25,746 nt of DNA from contig JAJYGE010000240.1 of the NCBI GenBank assembly GCA_021785155.1, positions 1 to 25,746 on the forward strand, given 5' to 3'. The stretch is from Planctomycetota bacterium. Lineage in GTDB: Bacteria > Planctomycetota > Phycisphaerae > WQYP01. Under the pieces are notes generated by a model. It was not told the DNA's origin. It did no database searches and saw only the letters and a list, made by a program, of their open reading frames with translations. How positions within the stretch are numbered: position 1 is the first letter of the stretch; each line of letters opens with the position of its first letter. A program made the position numbers and the translations under genes. Of this stretch, positions 17,049-25,746 are shown piece after piece.

Positions 17049-17684
17049 ATGCGGAATGTTAGATTACTTGGGTTTCTTGATTCGGACTGCCTTGGTATCA
17101 GCCAAAAGCGGGGGTGGGGTCTGTTTTTTATGGCGATGGTTCTACTGGGCCTGGCCGGGTGTGGCGGCCCGGCGCTGAATCCGGATATGCATAATACGTT
17201 TCTGGATTCGCACGATCTGGTGGTGATGACGGATAAAATGGCATCCAGCATTGCATCTGATCCGGCCATAGCGCGTCTTACAGCGCAGGGGCCGATTACG
17301 ATTGTGTTAACGCCCTTACAGAATAAAACGGATCAGATTATTCCACGCCATCAGGGCGATATTTTTTTGCACCGGGTGCGGGCATTATTAACCGCCCATC
17401 AATCACTGCGGCGTCAGTTTAGGTTTGTCTTAAACCGAGATACGTATCAACGGCTTGCCGCAAATCAGCAGATTAAGATGGGCGGACTGGGGCCGAACGT
17501 CAATCGATTGCGTCCCGGCTACGCGCTGCAGGCGACATTTTATTCGGATAATAAGGTATCTCCGGAATACCGCAGCGCGTATTATTTATGCACTTTTTTT
17601 CTTACGAATATCGTTACGGGTCAGATTATTTGGGAGGGCAGTTATGAAACCAAAAAGGCGGTCCACAGTGGTCTTCTGGATTAA
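17049..17684 (+). CDS. LpoB-like lipoprotein (second copy)
   Basis: A 211-residue paralogue of the preceding protein. It shares the lipobox (LAGC, C38 counted from 17049), SHDLVVMTDKMASSIASDP, the strand TIVLTPLQNKTDQI, and the ending YYLCTFFLTNIVTGQIIWEGSYET. The order of elements matches the first copy, but sequence identity is moderate, so duplication is not recent. The ATG at 17049 lacks a ribosome site and gives a long pre-region; an in-frame ATG at 17130 would give a very short, uncharged signal peptide, so I keep 17049 with doubt. Its stop codon TAA shares a base with an ATG of the next reading frame. It is probably translated from the same transcript as its neighbours. Confidence 0.82.
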   Translation: MRNVRLLGFLDSDCLGISQKRGWGLFFMAMVLLGLAGCGGPALNPDMHNTFLDSHDLVVMTDKMASSIASDPAIARLTAQGPITIVLTPLQNKTDQIIPRHQGDIFLHRVRALLTAHQSLRRQFRFVLNRDTYQRLAANQQIKMGGLGPNVNRLRPGYALQATFYSDNKVSPEYRSAYYLCTFFLTNIVTGQIIWEGSYETKKAVHSGLLD

Positions 17685-17728
17685 TGCGGTTGCCGCGATG
17701 CTCGCCCCGCACGGAGAATTGTGACTTG

Positions 17729-18958
17729 ATGATCGATGATTCGAAAATATTCTGGCCGCATCGTCGGGTGCATGGTGTTATGGCGATCTTGCTGGCATGT
17801 ACGTTGTTTTTGCCCGCCTGCAGCGAAACCTCCATCCGTGTGCGCAACGCGGTGACGGATTATTACACCGGGGAATATGGACCGGCCGCACAGGAGTTGG
17901 AACCGCTGATTCACAAGCCCAATAAAAATTACGTACTGAATAATTGCCGCTACGGCTCATGTGCTCTGGCGGCGGGGCAGTTGGATAATGCCGAGCAGGC
18001 GTTTCTCCGGGCGTATCGGGTCATGGACAGTGTGAATACCAACACCGGAAGCCGAGTGCTGGGAGCGGTGGTGGTATATGAAGGCGTGAAGGTATGGAAG
18101 GGCCAACCATTTGAACGGGCAATGGCGCATTATTATCTGGGGCTGATATTCCTGATTAAAGGCGATTATGAAAACGCCCGCGCGGCCTTCGCCAACAGTC
18201 TGTTCAAGTTGCGCAAGTACGCCAACCCCAATGTCAAACTTCCGCCCGGCCAGCAATATGCCAGGGCGGATTCCAATTTTGTTCTGGGATATTTCGGCCT
18301 TGGCGTGTGTTATATGAAATTAGGAGATCCAAAATTGGCGGCGGCAAATTTTGAACGCGCTGAGCAACTGGATCCTTACATCAGTTCTGTAGTTAAAAAA
18401 ATGTATGAACCGGGCATTAATGCATTAATATTTGTCGATTGGGGCTTAGGCCCGCGCCGGCGGGCGGCGGGTTGGTATGGGGAGCAATCAGTGTTTACAC
18501 CCACACCGTGGCAGGCCGGTCCCATTCCGCCGATATTCGCCTGGGACAATGGTCGGCCTATTCGGAATATCGCGGAATCTGATATGGTCGATACGCTGGC
18601 CCTGGCCCAGGACAAGCGCTGGTTGACCATGGATACCATACGCGAAGCCAAGGCGGTTATTGGGACCGGCATGATGCTCGGTGGGGCCGCGGCCGCGGAT
18701 AATGGCGCGTATAACAATAATGGCACTGAGGCTTTAATCGGACTGGGTGTGGCCGGTGTGGGGGCGCTTTTAGCTGCTTCATCGCACGCCGACACGCGTT
18801 ACTGGGAAATGCTGCCGCGTACGGTTTATGTTATTCCTGCGAAGTTACCGCCTGGCGAAAGCGCGGTGCGGGTGATGGCTGGCGGTGTCGGCAGTCCGCC
18901 ATTTACCGTCAATATGTCCGGCAATATCTTGCGAACATTTTATGTGCGGTTGCGGTAA
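17729..18958 (+). CDS. TPR-containing lipoprotein linked to LpoB-like genes
   Basis: A 409-residue lipoprotein: signal peptide with LPAC lipobox (C31), then tetratricopeptide-like helices. The motifs DYYTGEYGPAAQELEPL, CRYGSCALAAGQLDNAEQAFLRAY, AMAHYYLGLIFLIKGDYENARAAF and GLGVCYMKLGDPKLAAANFERAEQLDP account for roughly residues 50-220. The C-terminal half has glycine-rich hydrophobic patches (GTGMMLGGAAAAD and LIGLGVAGVGALLAAS) and a beta-rich end. It resembles the COG3014-type proteins found beside LpoB homologues. GGAGAA at 17713-17718 favours ATG 17729; an earlier ATG at 17684 overlaps the previous stop. It likely works with the two LpoB-like lipoproteins at the envelope. Confidence 0.83.
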   Translation: MIDDSKIFWPHRRVHGVMAILLACTLFLPACSETSIRVRNAVTDYYTGEYGPAAQELEPLIHKPNKNYVLNNCRYGSCALAAGQLDNAEQAFLRAYRVMDSVNTNTGSRVLGAVVVYEGVKVWKGQPFERAMAHYYLGLIFLIKGDYENARAAFANSLFKLRKYANPNVKLPPGQQYARADSNFVLGYFGLGVCYMKLGDPKLAAANFERAEQLDPYISSVVKKMYEPGINALIFVDWGLGPRRRAAGWYGEQSVFTPTPWQAGPIPPIFAWDNGRPIRNIAESDMVDTLALAQDKRWLTMDTIREAKAVIGTGMMLGGAAAADNGAYNNNGTEALIGLGVAGVGALLAASSHADTRYWEMLPRTVYVIPAKLPPGESAVRVMAGGVGSPPFTVNMSGNILRTFYVRLR

Positions 18959-18960
18959 GG

Positions 18961-19914
18961 TTAATGAGATACGGTAAGAACAATTTTGCCAAAGCCGCCA
19001 CCGGATTCCAGTTGGCGATGCGCGTCGGCCAGACTTTCCAGCGGCATGACTTTGTGGACCACGGGTTTGAGTATCTCCCGGTCCAGTAACGTGGCGAGCC
19101 TGCTGATGCCGTCCATGCGCCGGCGGTTGGAATCAAATGCGAGGCTGACATAATGCACCGCAATATTATGGCGATATCCCAGCGATAAATCGCCTTTGGG
19201 ATCCACAATGGTCACAATTCGGCCCATGGGTTTGATAATCGGGATGCTGCGTGCGGCATAATCGCCGCCGAAGCAGTCAAAAACCAGATCAACGGCTTTT
19301 GCCTCCTTTTGGATCACCATGACAAAATCTTCGCTTTGCCGGTCAATGACACGATCCGCTCCCATGGATCGCACCAACCCCGCATTGGCCGATGAGCAAA
19401 CCGCAAACACGCAGGCACCCGCGGCATGGGCAAGCTGTACCGCCAGCGAGCCAACACCACCGGATGCTCCTATGATCAGAACGGTTTGTCCCAGCCGCAA
19501 ATCGCCCTGTTCCATCAGGCTTACCCACGCGGTCAGGCCGGCCAACGGAACCGCGGCAGCGTCAATGTAACCCAGATTCGCGGGCTTTTTGGCCACGATA
19601 TCGGCTCGAACGGCATGATATTGGGCATTGGCACCGGGGCCGGAAAAGTCGGGCGAGTAAAACACCGCGTCACCGGGTTGTAGATGTTGCACCAGTGAAC
19701 CCACCTGTTCCACGGTACCGGAAACATCAAAGCCTAAAATCGAGCCGACACCATAGCCGAAAGCCCCGGTCTTGCGAATTTTGCAATCAATGGGGTTAAC
19801 CGCGACGGCCTGAACCTTAACGAGAATCTGATCCGCTTGTATTTCCGGATTTGGTACGTCCCTTACAACAAATACTTCCGGGCCGCCATTAGCGGAAAGC
19901 ACCATTGCCTTCAT
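18961..19914 (-). CDS. Zinc-type alcohol dehydrogenase/quinone oxidoreductase family (MDR)
   Basis: A 317-residue medium-chain dehydrogenase/reductase. The N-terminal GroES-like domain (VKVQAVAVNPIDCKIR, GFDVSGTVEQVG) is followed by a Rossmann domain with IIGASGGVGSLAVQLA, and ends with a MPLESLADAHRQLESGG substrate-domain helix. The cysteine ligands for structural zinc are absent, and the pattern fits NADPH-dependent quinone oxidoreductase/alkenal reductase-like members. Substrate cannot be assigned. AAGGAA about 8 bases upstream supports the ATG. It lies 33 bp downstream of the glycogen synthase stop on the same strand, and its stop is 2 bp from the convergent TPR lipoprotein gene. Confidence 0.9.
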   Translation of the reverse strand: MKAMVLSANGGPEVFVVRDVPNPEIQADQILVKVQAVAVNPIDCKIRKTGAFGYGVGSILGFDVSGTVEQVGSLVQHLQPGDAVFYSPDFSGPGANAQYHAVRADIVAKKPANLGYIDAAAVPLAGLTAWVSLMEQGDLRLGQTVLIIGASGGVGSLAVQLAHAAGACVFAVCSSANAGLVRSMGADRVIDRQSEDFVMVIQKEAKAVDLVFDCFGGDYAARSIPIIKPMGRIVTIVDPKGDLSLGYRHNIAVHYVSLAFDSNRRRMDGISRLATLLDREILKPVVHKVMPLESLADAHRQLESGGGFGKIVLTVSH

Positions 19915-19947
19915 GCTGTGTGTTCCTTAAAACAATCAATAATCCGA

Positions 19948-22080
19948 TCAGACCGCCGCTTTATCGGCATTGCGGGCCAAGGCCAGCCGATGGGCGTGGG
20001 CGTAATGGGATATAAGATTATGCCAGTCAAAATATTCGGATAGTCGTTCCACACGGTTGCGCAATTCAATGCGGCCACGACGATCTTTCAGTGCAAAATT
20101 AAAGAGTATTTCCGTGAGTTGATGCGCGGATTGATCAAAAGACACATAACGCCGACCCACCACAAACAGGCCATTGTTGGCTGGGTCATGTATATGTTTG
20201 AGCACATAGCTGCCGAAGCCCGCCAGATCACTGGTGGCGGCCGCAACGCCGTTGGCCACGCATTCCATGGGCGTGTATCCCCATGGTTCGTAATAGCTTG
20301 GAAATACCCCCATGTGGCAGCCGCGGACAAACTGATCATAATCCAGGCCGATCAAGGGTGATGTGGCGGAAAGAAAATCGGGATGAAAAATGACTTTCAC
20401 CGGATCTTCTTTGGCGTTGAATAATCGGCAGGCTCGGAGCTGCTGAAGTACGGAATCACCCGCATCATCCCATAAATCATGTGTGACAATGGCCGGTTGC
20501 TTCCATGATCGCCATGCGTGCAGTCCGCGCTTGAGCCGGACCATGGATTGTTCCGTGATCAGATTGGCCGTGTCCGGCAGTTGGCCCCGGCTGATATCCT
20601 GCAGCAGACGGTGTCCAATATCCTCCGATACGCGTTCGCAGGTAAGTTTGAGTTCATCAAACATCGCCTGGCTTTTCAATACGTCAACATTGATGGATTT
20701 GTAAGGTGCTCGCGTGATGATAAAAGCCACCACCGTAATGGGGATATTTCCGGATTTCAGCCAATGATTAAGTCGGGCCAGCGATTCAATAAAAAGGTTG
20801 ATACCCTTGTTGGTATATTCATAGCGGCCCGAGGTAAACATATAAATCGTGCGGTCAAGATCAAATGTATAGGACGGGAAAAAGTGGCCGGCGACAAACG
20901 TATGAATGGCTTCCTTGTATTGCTTGTGCAAGGTCTGGAATTCATGTAGGGCGGCAAACCGCTGGATGTTCAGGCCGTTAGGGGTGATGACATCCGGTTT
21001 ACGATGCAGCAGCTTTTCCGCCTCTAAAGCTGTGACATCCGATACCGTGGTAAATACATCCGCGCAATGGGCTGCTCCACGCTCCAGGCAATAGCGCGAA
21101 TAGATGGCGTAATGGCCGGCGGCATGATCGGGATTAATCGAATCCAGCTTGGAATAAAAATCGGGATTATCGGTGCACAAATACCGTCCCAGAAGGGTCG
21201 CGTGCGTGGTAAATACCGTGGCTACCGGAAGTTTTAGAAAGTTGATCCGCATAAGCCCCGGACCGACCATCCATTCATGGAAATGAGCCAGTACCGGGCG
21301 ATTTTCCGGCTTGAAACGGCAGAGTTCCTGAAAAAATAATCCCACCAGCATGCCAAATACCACGACATTGTTGGTCTCCACATCCGTGTCCGGTGCCTGT
21401 ATGCCGTGGTCTTTCCATAGCATGTACTTAAATTCACCCAGGCGTCCGAACGCGGCCATGAAATCCACCAGAATCACGCGCGGACGACCATCAATAAGCC
21501 AATAACCGTAATGCACACGGATGGACATTTCTTCCAGTCTGCGGATCGCGTCGGCGATGGGGCCGGTCGGTTCAGCCGGTTCAAATTCCACGGCGGCGGT
21601 ATCGGCGTTGTACGGGCCGATCAGGCAGTATCGGTTTCCCCATGATTCTACCATCGTACTGGCCTTGGTGCGCAAAACGGTGTATATGCCGCCCAATTGC
21701 CAGCAGACTTCCCACGCAATTTCAAAAAGCAGCGGCTGCGTAGGATCATCATCGCCCGCCGGTGCAGGTGGCGATGAAATATTGGCTAAGCCGGGCTTTC
21801 TTACTGGCAGCGGTGGGGGGGGGAAATCACGTGCGGTGGTGCGCGGAATTTGGGTCGCAGGTTGGTCCGGGCGGTGATAGCTTTCGCCATTTCCCTGGGT
21901 AAATGACACTGCGGTGGTGGATGGCGGGACAAAGCCCGTCTTGCCGCTGTCGCGAGTCGGCAACGCGCTGGGCTTATCTTCCTGGCCCGCTTTGTCGATT
22001 TCACCGGGTAATTTCTTATCCCGCTGAATGATGTTGGCACTCTTACCACTCCTGCGTCCGCTCTTATTGCCGCTTCCCAT
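19948..22080 (-). CDS. Eukaryote-type glycogen synthase, GT3 family
   Basis: A 710-residue glycogen synthase closely resembling fungal and animal GYS (GT3) rather than bacterial GlgA (GT5). It adds glucose from UDP-glucose to glycogen ends. Signatures include LLFEIAWEVCWQLGGIYTVL, AHFHEWMVGPGL, FTTHATLLGRYLC, ITPNGLNIQRFA, GRYEYTNKGINLFIESLARL and SYYEPWGYTPMEC. The two glutamates E598 and E606 match the catalytic-site pair of yeast Gsy2 (E509/E517, same spacing). A late arginine-rich helix (DRRGRIELRNRVERLS) aligns with the glucose-6-phosphate-sensing arginine region. The protein ends soon after it, lacking the long phosphorylated tail. About 95 N-terminal residues are Pro/Ser/Thr-rich and probably disordered. 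The ATG at 22080 has GGAG 6 bases upstream; a TTG at 22095 is less likely. Confidence 0.95.
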   Translation of the reverse strand: MGSGNKSGRRSGKSANIIQRDKKLPGEIDKAGQEDKPSALPTRDSGKTGFVPPSTTAVSFTQGNGESYHRPDQPATQIPRTTARDFPPPPLPVRKPGLANISSPPAPAGDDDPTQPLLFEIAWEVCWQLGGIYTVLRTKASTMVESWGNRYCLIGPYNADTAAVEFEPAEPTGPIADAIRRLEEMSIRVHYGYWLIDGRPRVILVDFMAAFGRLGEFKYMLWKDHGIQAPDTDVETNNVVVFGMLVGLFFQELCRFKPENRPVLAHFHEWMVGPGLMRINFLKLPVATVFTTHATLLGRYLCTDNPDFYSKLDSINPDHAAGHYAIYSRYCLERGAAHCADVFTTVSDVTALEAEKLLHRKPDVITPNGLNIQRFAALHEFQTLHKQYKEAIHTFVAGHFFPSYTFDLDRTIYMFTSGRYEYTNKGINLFIESLARLNHWLKSGNIPITVVAFIITRAPYKSINVDVLKSQAMFDELKLTCERVSEDIGHRLLQDISRGQLPDTANLITEQSMVRLKRGLHAWRSWKQPAIVTHDLWDDAGDSVLQQLRACRLFNAKEDPVKVIFHPDFLSATSPLIGLDYDQFVRGCHMGVFPSYYEPWGYTPMECVANGVAAATSDLAGFGSYVLKHIHDPANNGLFVVGRRYVSFDQSAHQLTEILFNFALKDRRGRIELRNRVERLSEYFDWHNLISHYAHAHRLALARNADKAAV

Positions 22081-22185
22081 GGTAACTCCGCCCAATTAAG
22101 AATCTGACCTTCCTGACTATTACAAGTAATGTTACCACAGATCATTGAGAACGCGAATTCTTTCGGCATGGATCAATTGTCCATA

Positions 22186-22197
22186 CCCGTATACGGG
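22186..22197. repeat. Perfect 12-bp palindrome upstream of glycogen synthase
   Basis: CCCGTATACGGG is self-complementary and lies about 105 bp upstream of the glycogen synthase start, in the 211-bp gap after the PAP2 gene. It shares the half-site CCCGTA/TACGGG with the 16-bp palindrome at 139-154. It may be an operator; no regulator gene is in the window. Confidence 0.35.
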
Positions 22198-22291
22198 GAA
22201 CTGCCGCAGAGTTTTGGAGCGAAATCGGATGGCATGGCCAAGAATGTATGATCATTTGCCGCACACGCTCTATCATACACTGCCATGAATT

Positions 22292-23005
22292 TTATTGTTC
22301 ATTATTCTCAGTGAAAATCCATTGCTGCCATGTCGTTGGCATGGCGGCAATAACCCGGCCCGGCCAACTCATGGCCAGGACGCTGCGTACAATTGTTACG
22401 GCCAAAAGACCACCGGCAATCACATCCGATGGGAAGTGATCATGTCGGATAACACGTTGAAATGCCACATCCAGAGCCAGTCCATAAAATAGAGCTCGCC
22501 CGCGCGGATAAAACCATGAAAGACCTGCCGCCAAGGCAAATGCGCCGCTGGTATGGGCGCTGGGAAACGACTGGTATGCCGCTGAGGCAAAGCCGTATGC
22601 CGGTCCGTAGAATCCATATTTGCCTTCCATGAGAATCCACGGTCTGGCTCGCCCGCACAATCCCTTGATCAGATAACACATGGCCACAGCACATATACAC
22701 CCCACCGCCAGAGCTATGGCCTTTTTGCGGCCTTGTTTATCCAGCATCGCCACCGCCAGAATTACCAGCACAGAGCAGGTCCATTGTCCCCACTGCATGA
22801 GCATGATCATTTCGAGGTTAATATCCGATTTGAACGTGATCGGATTGCCCAATGCCCAATGTCCCACCGGTTTATCGATTACAAACGCGATCGCCAGGGC
22901 AATCAGTACCACGAGAAACTTCGCCCATCGTGGCCATTTGGAATCAAAATGTGTGGGGGCTGGATGCCGCCATAGTGCCGGAATTTCAGGTGCGGATAAA
23001 TTCAT
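22292..23005 (-). CDS. PAP2-family membrane phosphatase
   Basis: A 237-residue integral membrane phosphatase of the PAP2 superfamily, acting on lipid phosphates such as undecaprenyl diphosphate or phosphatidic acid. The three catalytic motifs are complete: KX6RP (K114...R121-P122), PSAH (148-151), and RX5HX3D (R184, H190, D194). The usual Ser before the motif-3 Arg is Gln. About five membrane segments are visible, starting at about 29-43. The ATG overlaps the stop of the GH35 gene by 4 bases (ATGA), so translation is probably coupled; GAGG lies 4 bases upstream. Which phospholipid it uses cannot be read. Confidence 0.9.
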   Translation of the reverse strand: MNLSAPEIPALWRHPAPTHFDSKWPRWAKFLVVLIALAIAFVIDKPVGHWALGNPITFKSDINLEMIMLMQWGQWTCSVLVILAVAMLDKQGRKKAIALAVGCICAVAMCYLIKGLCGRARPWILMEGKYGFYGPAYGFASAAYQSFPSAHTSGAFALAAGLSWFYPRGRALFYGLALDVAFQRVIRHDHFPSDVIAGGLLAVTIVRSVLAMSWPGRVIAAMPTTWQQWIFTENNEQ

Positions 23006-25746
23006 AATGCCTCGGTTCTTTGATATTCGGCGTACACCACATACGGCTCAATGGATGCGGAGATTATTTCCGCCGGCTTATCCACGGCCCGCAGGCATAG
23101 TGCGATGACATTTTTGCCGCCGGGCCGCGGGTCCAGCCAGCACTCCGGTAGATAATACTCGCGTTGACCGCCATGGTTCCAGAAGCGGCCATATTCATGG
23201 CCATTGACGTAAATAAATCCCGTGCCGGTAGCTTGAATTTTCAAACACCACGGCAGCCAGATGTTCGCATCCACATGCGGCATTGTAAACTCCAGTCGAT
23301 GCCATGACAGCAGTTCCGCATTGGCTTCATCGGACGCCTGCCCGGTTAGTACATGCCGCGCCCATGACGAATCATCAAAATGCGGCATATGCCAGCCTAA
23401 CTCCAGGCCGGTTGGCTGTGGCGCAAATTCCAGTGCACCAACCATTGTGGACAATGCCGATGCAGCCGCCGTGGAAATCAGCTTTACGCCACCCAGACCA
23501 CCGGAGCCACCGACATTCTGAACCAATACAATAATGGAGTTTTTTCCAACATGCAGCCATTTATGGGCATTGAACGTCCAGACACGGTCCCAGCTATTGG
23601 TGGTACCCAGGAGCTTGCCATTGACGAAAATCCAGCCGTTGTCATCAATGCGGCTGAAGTGCAGTGCGGTTTTGTGGGCCGCGATGTCCTGCGCGGTAAT
23701 ATGCAGCGCCGTGCGGAAGATGGCGCTGGAATTGGGGTGTCGAATTTGCACAGCGCTACGCGCATCTACCGGTGTTGTTTTCTGCCAGCCGCTTGCTGCT
23801 GTATCTGTGGCGATATGGGCGGCATGTGCGGGATCTTCCGGCTGCTGAACATGTTTCATGTACCACGGATTAATGCGCTTTCCGGCAACAGTGCCGGGCA
23901 CCATGGATACATCAGAAATGCCGTAAAGTGCTTCCATCCCCATTCCGCCGTTGGGATGGCCGCGGTTTTCATAAACCAATGTCGCGGTATGCTCGCCGGG
24001 TTCGAGAGGCTTTTGCGGAGCATACATGGCAACGGCATCTGATCCCGCTTCGGGATACAGCATCTGTCCATCAAGATTCGCAGTGGCACCGTCGGAAGTA
24101 TTGAGCGTGGCGGCCAGCGCAATGGCCGAAACCTTCGGCGGCAGCGCATGGAGATTTAACTTGGCGCGGTAATAGCTGAACCCCGATACATAGACGCCCA
24201 GCTCCGCTAATGATTGATGCGGCTTGATGGCTTTCCAGTGAGATGGTTCCGGATCCACGGCGGATTTAACGGAATGAATGGTCACACCCGACGGCAGATC
24301 GGTCGGGCGTTTCTGATCTTGCTGCGGTTCGGGCAGCCAGTGGCCATCCGTTGAGGATGTAGCACCGGCGGGCAAATATAAAATCTTGGAACCGAACGGT
24401 TCCAGTTCATAATGGAAATCAATAGTACCCACCCCGGCAATCGTCGCACGCGCCGCGCCGCTGCGGTTATGGCCATGTTGATCCGTGCGAATAAACAGAT
24501 AAATACCGCCATCGGCAGCTTGGCGGGCTGCCAGATGAACATCGGCAAATCCCGTCTTCCCCTTAAGTTCCAGTGCCTTGGACTGCGCCAAAGCCGAACC
24601 ATGTTCCTTGAGCATGGCGGCCAGCGCCTTGACGCGTAAATATTTAGCACCTACGCCGCCATTTTCACGAATGGGAGCACTGTAATCGTAGGAGGTGGCG
24701 ATTCCCGCCGCCGGTCGTCCGCCAAAATTGGTACCCCCAAAAAGCATGTAGTAGTTAATTGCGGTAACGCCGTTCTGAATGCAGAAGAGCGTCAAATTAT
24801 TAATCTGCGACGGAATCAGATCGGAGCGATAATGATCAACATGCGTGCGCAACGGAGGAACATCGCCCACGCCGCTAAACCATCCGCCTTGTAATTCCGG
24901 AGTCATCAGGGGGGCATCGGGTTGATGGCCGCGCATCCATTGAATGGATCCCAGCACGCCGTCGACACCCCACCCCGGATAAAAATCCATGCTGTCAAAA
25001 ACACGCCGCAGCAGCGGATTATCTGATCCTATCACGCATTGGCCCCAGTTGATAAACAGTGGCACGTCAATGCCGTTTTTCAAAGCACCGGTAACCAGTG
25101 ATTCGACGTATGTTTGTTTGATCGCTATGGGAAAATCCACAAAATCATATTCATTTTCCACCTGGAAAATCAGCACGCCCGGCACACCGGGTGCTTTGTG
25201 GGTAATCTGATATTTGGCAATAACCGGACACACCGCGTTATACCAGTGCCGACTCCACGCCATAAATACAGGATCATCACTGCGTAACCATTCGCCCTTA
25301 TAATCGTATGGCTTTTTAGTCAACAGCCATTGTGGAAATCCGCCGGTGTCCCATTCCGCACAAATGTACGGTCCGGGGCGGATACTGACATACAGCCCGA
25401 ACTCCTGCGTAGCCATGGTCAGCCAATCATCCAGATCAGAGAGATCAATTTTGGAATAATCATCAAGCCCGGAAGGCATTTCCAATTCGTGCATGTTCCA
25501 TGCCACATAAGTTTGCACGGTGTTAAAGCCCGCCTCCTTGATTTTGGCAAATCGCTGTCGCCACAGCGGCTTGGCGCAACGGTAGTAATGAAAGCTGCCG
25601 CTGTACATGAAGAAGGGTTTATTTTCGAGCATCAGGCACTGGCTGTCGTAACGGATGCGGTGTGGATAAAAGAATTTTCGGGCAGGCCATTGTGAAGCCG
25701 CCGTGGAAGTGGAGGACTGGCCCAAATCCACTGTGGCGGCGGCTGA
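23002..25746 (-). CDS. GH35 beta-galactosidase (5' end beyond window)
   Basis: At least 914 residues of a GH35 beta-galactosidase. Counting from a GTG at 25731: MYSGSFHYYR at the barrel start, GFNTVQTYVAWNMHE, RPGPYICAEWDTGGFPQWL, the acid/base E194 in QVENEY, and the nucleophile E279 in TPELQGGW. After the barrel come beta-sandwich and galactose-binding-like domains with FVNGKLLG and, near the end, YVNGHEYGRFW, standard for GH35. The frame stays open to the window edge, the GTG has no ribosome site, and the residues just upstream are Ala-rich, so the true start (perhaps with a signal peptide) lies outside. It is the first visible gene of the leftward run and is coupled to PAP2. Confidence 0.93.
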   Translation of the reverse strand, partial: SAAATVDLGQSSTSTAASQWPARKFFYPHRIRYDSQCLMLENKPFFMYSGSFHYYRCAKPLWRQRFAKIKEAGFNTVQTYVAWNMHELEMPSGLDDYSKIDLSDLDDWLTMATQEFGLYVSIRPGPYICAEWDTGGFPQWLLTKKPYDYKGEWLRSDDPVFMAWSRHWYNAVCPVIAKYQITHKAPGVPGVLIFQVENEYDFVDFPIAIKQTYVESLVTGALKNGIDVPLFINWGQCVIGSDNPLLRRVFDSMDFYPGWGVDGVLGSIQWMRGHQPDAPLMTPELQGGWFSGVGDVPPLRTHVDHYRSDLIPSQINNLTLFCIQNGVTAINYYMLFGGTNFGGRPAAGIATSYDYSAPIRENGGVGAKYLRVKALAAMLKEHGSALAQSKALELKGKTGFADVHLAARQAADGGIYLFIRTDQHGHNRSGAARATIAGVGTIDFHYELEPFGSKILYLPAGATSSTDGHWLPEPQQDQKRPTDLPSGVTIHSVKSAVDPEPSHWKAIKPHQSLAELGVYVSGFSYYRAKLNLHALPPKVSAIALAATLNTSDGATANLDGQMLYPEAGSDAVAMYAPQKPLEPGEHTATLVYENRGHPNGGMGMEALYGISDVSMVPGTVAGKRINPWYMKHVQQPEDPAHAAHIATDTAASGWQKTTPVDARSAVQIRHPNSSAIFRTALHITAQDIAAHKTALHFSRIDDNGWIFVNGKLLGTTNSWDRVWTFNAHKWLHVGKNSIIVLVQNVGGSGGLGGVKLISTAAASALSTMVGALEFAPQPTGLELGWHMPHFDDSSWARHVLTGQASDEANAELLSWHRLEFTMPHVDANIWLPWCLKIQATGTGFIYVNGHEYGRFWNHGGQREYYLPECWLDPRPGGKNVIALCLRAVDKPAEIISASIEPYVVYAEYQRTEAL

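Overview
This 25.7 kb window looks like chromosomal sequence from a Planctomycetota bacterium, most likely of the Phycisphaerae type. That placement is inferred from gene content, not from a marker gene. The supporting features are a type IV pilin-like secreted protein with a planctomycete-style N-terminus and an FGDWHV ending, several lipoproteins, large carbohydrate-active enzymes, a eukaryote-type (GT3) glycogen synthase, and many short, independently oriented transcription units. I see no rRNA, tRNA, CRISPR array, prophage or intact transposase. I call 19 protein genes; one runs off the right edge.

Layout from left to right. Positions 1-275 hold no gene but are dense in dyad symmetry. There is a long imperfect inverted repeat, a perfect 16-bp palindrome, and a 110-bp MITE-like element with perfect 15-bp terminal inverted repeats whose right end overlaps the stop codon of the first gene. 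Next come a GH63-type glucosidase (-), alanine dehydrogenase (+), RNase PH (-), and a rightward cluster of a SWIM/SNF2 helicase, a small helical protein and a TatD-like metal hydrolase. A leftward group follows: a lipoprotein, a histidine-family phosphatase and a secreted GH51 arabinofuranosidase. After a gene-poor gap of about 600 bp come ftsY (+), then a leftward pair: a pilin-like protein and a membrane-anchored Gly/His-rich protein. A rightward operon encodes two LpoB-like lipoproteins and a TPR lipoprotein, preceded by the best promoter in the window. The right end is a leftward run: GH35 beta-galactosidase (cut by the window edge), a PAP2 phosphatase overlapping it by 4 bp, GT3 glycogen synthase and an MDR oxidoreductase.

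Functionally the window mixes housekeeping genes (rph, ftsY, ald) with polysaccharide breakdown (GH63, GH51, GH35) and glycogen storage (GT3). It also holds a candidate cell-envelope module (two LpoB-like proteins plus a TPR lipoprotein) that may regulate peptidoglycan synthesis or assemble at the outer membrane. The observations most worth following up are that lipoprotein operon, the eukaryote-type glycogen synthase, the helicase/small-protein/TatD-like cluster, and the structured DNA at the left edge.
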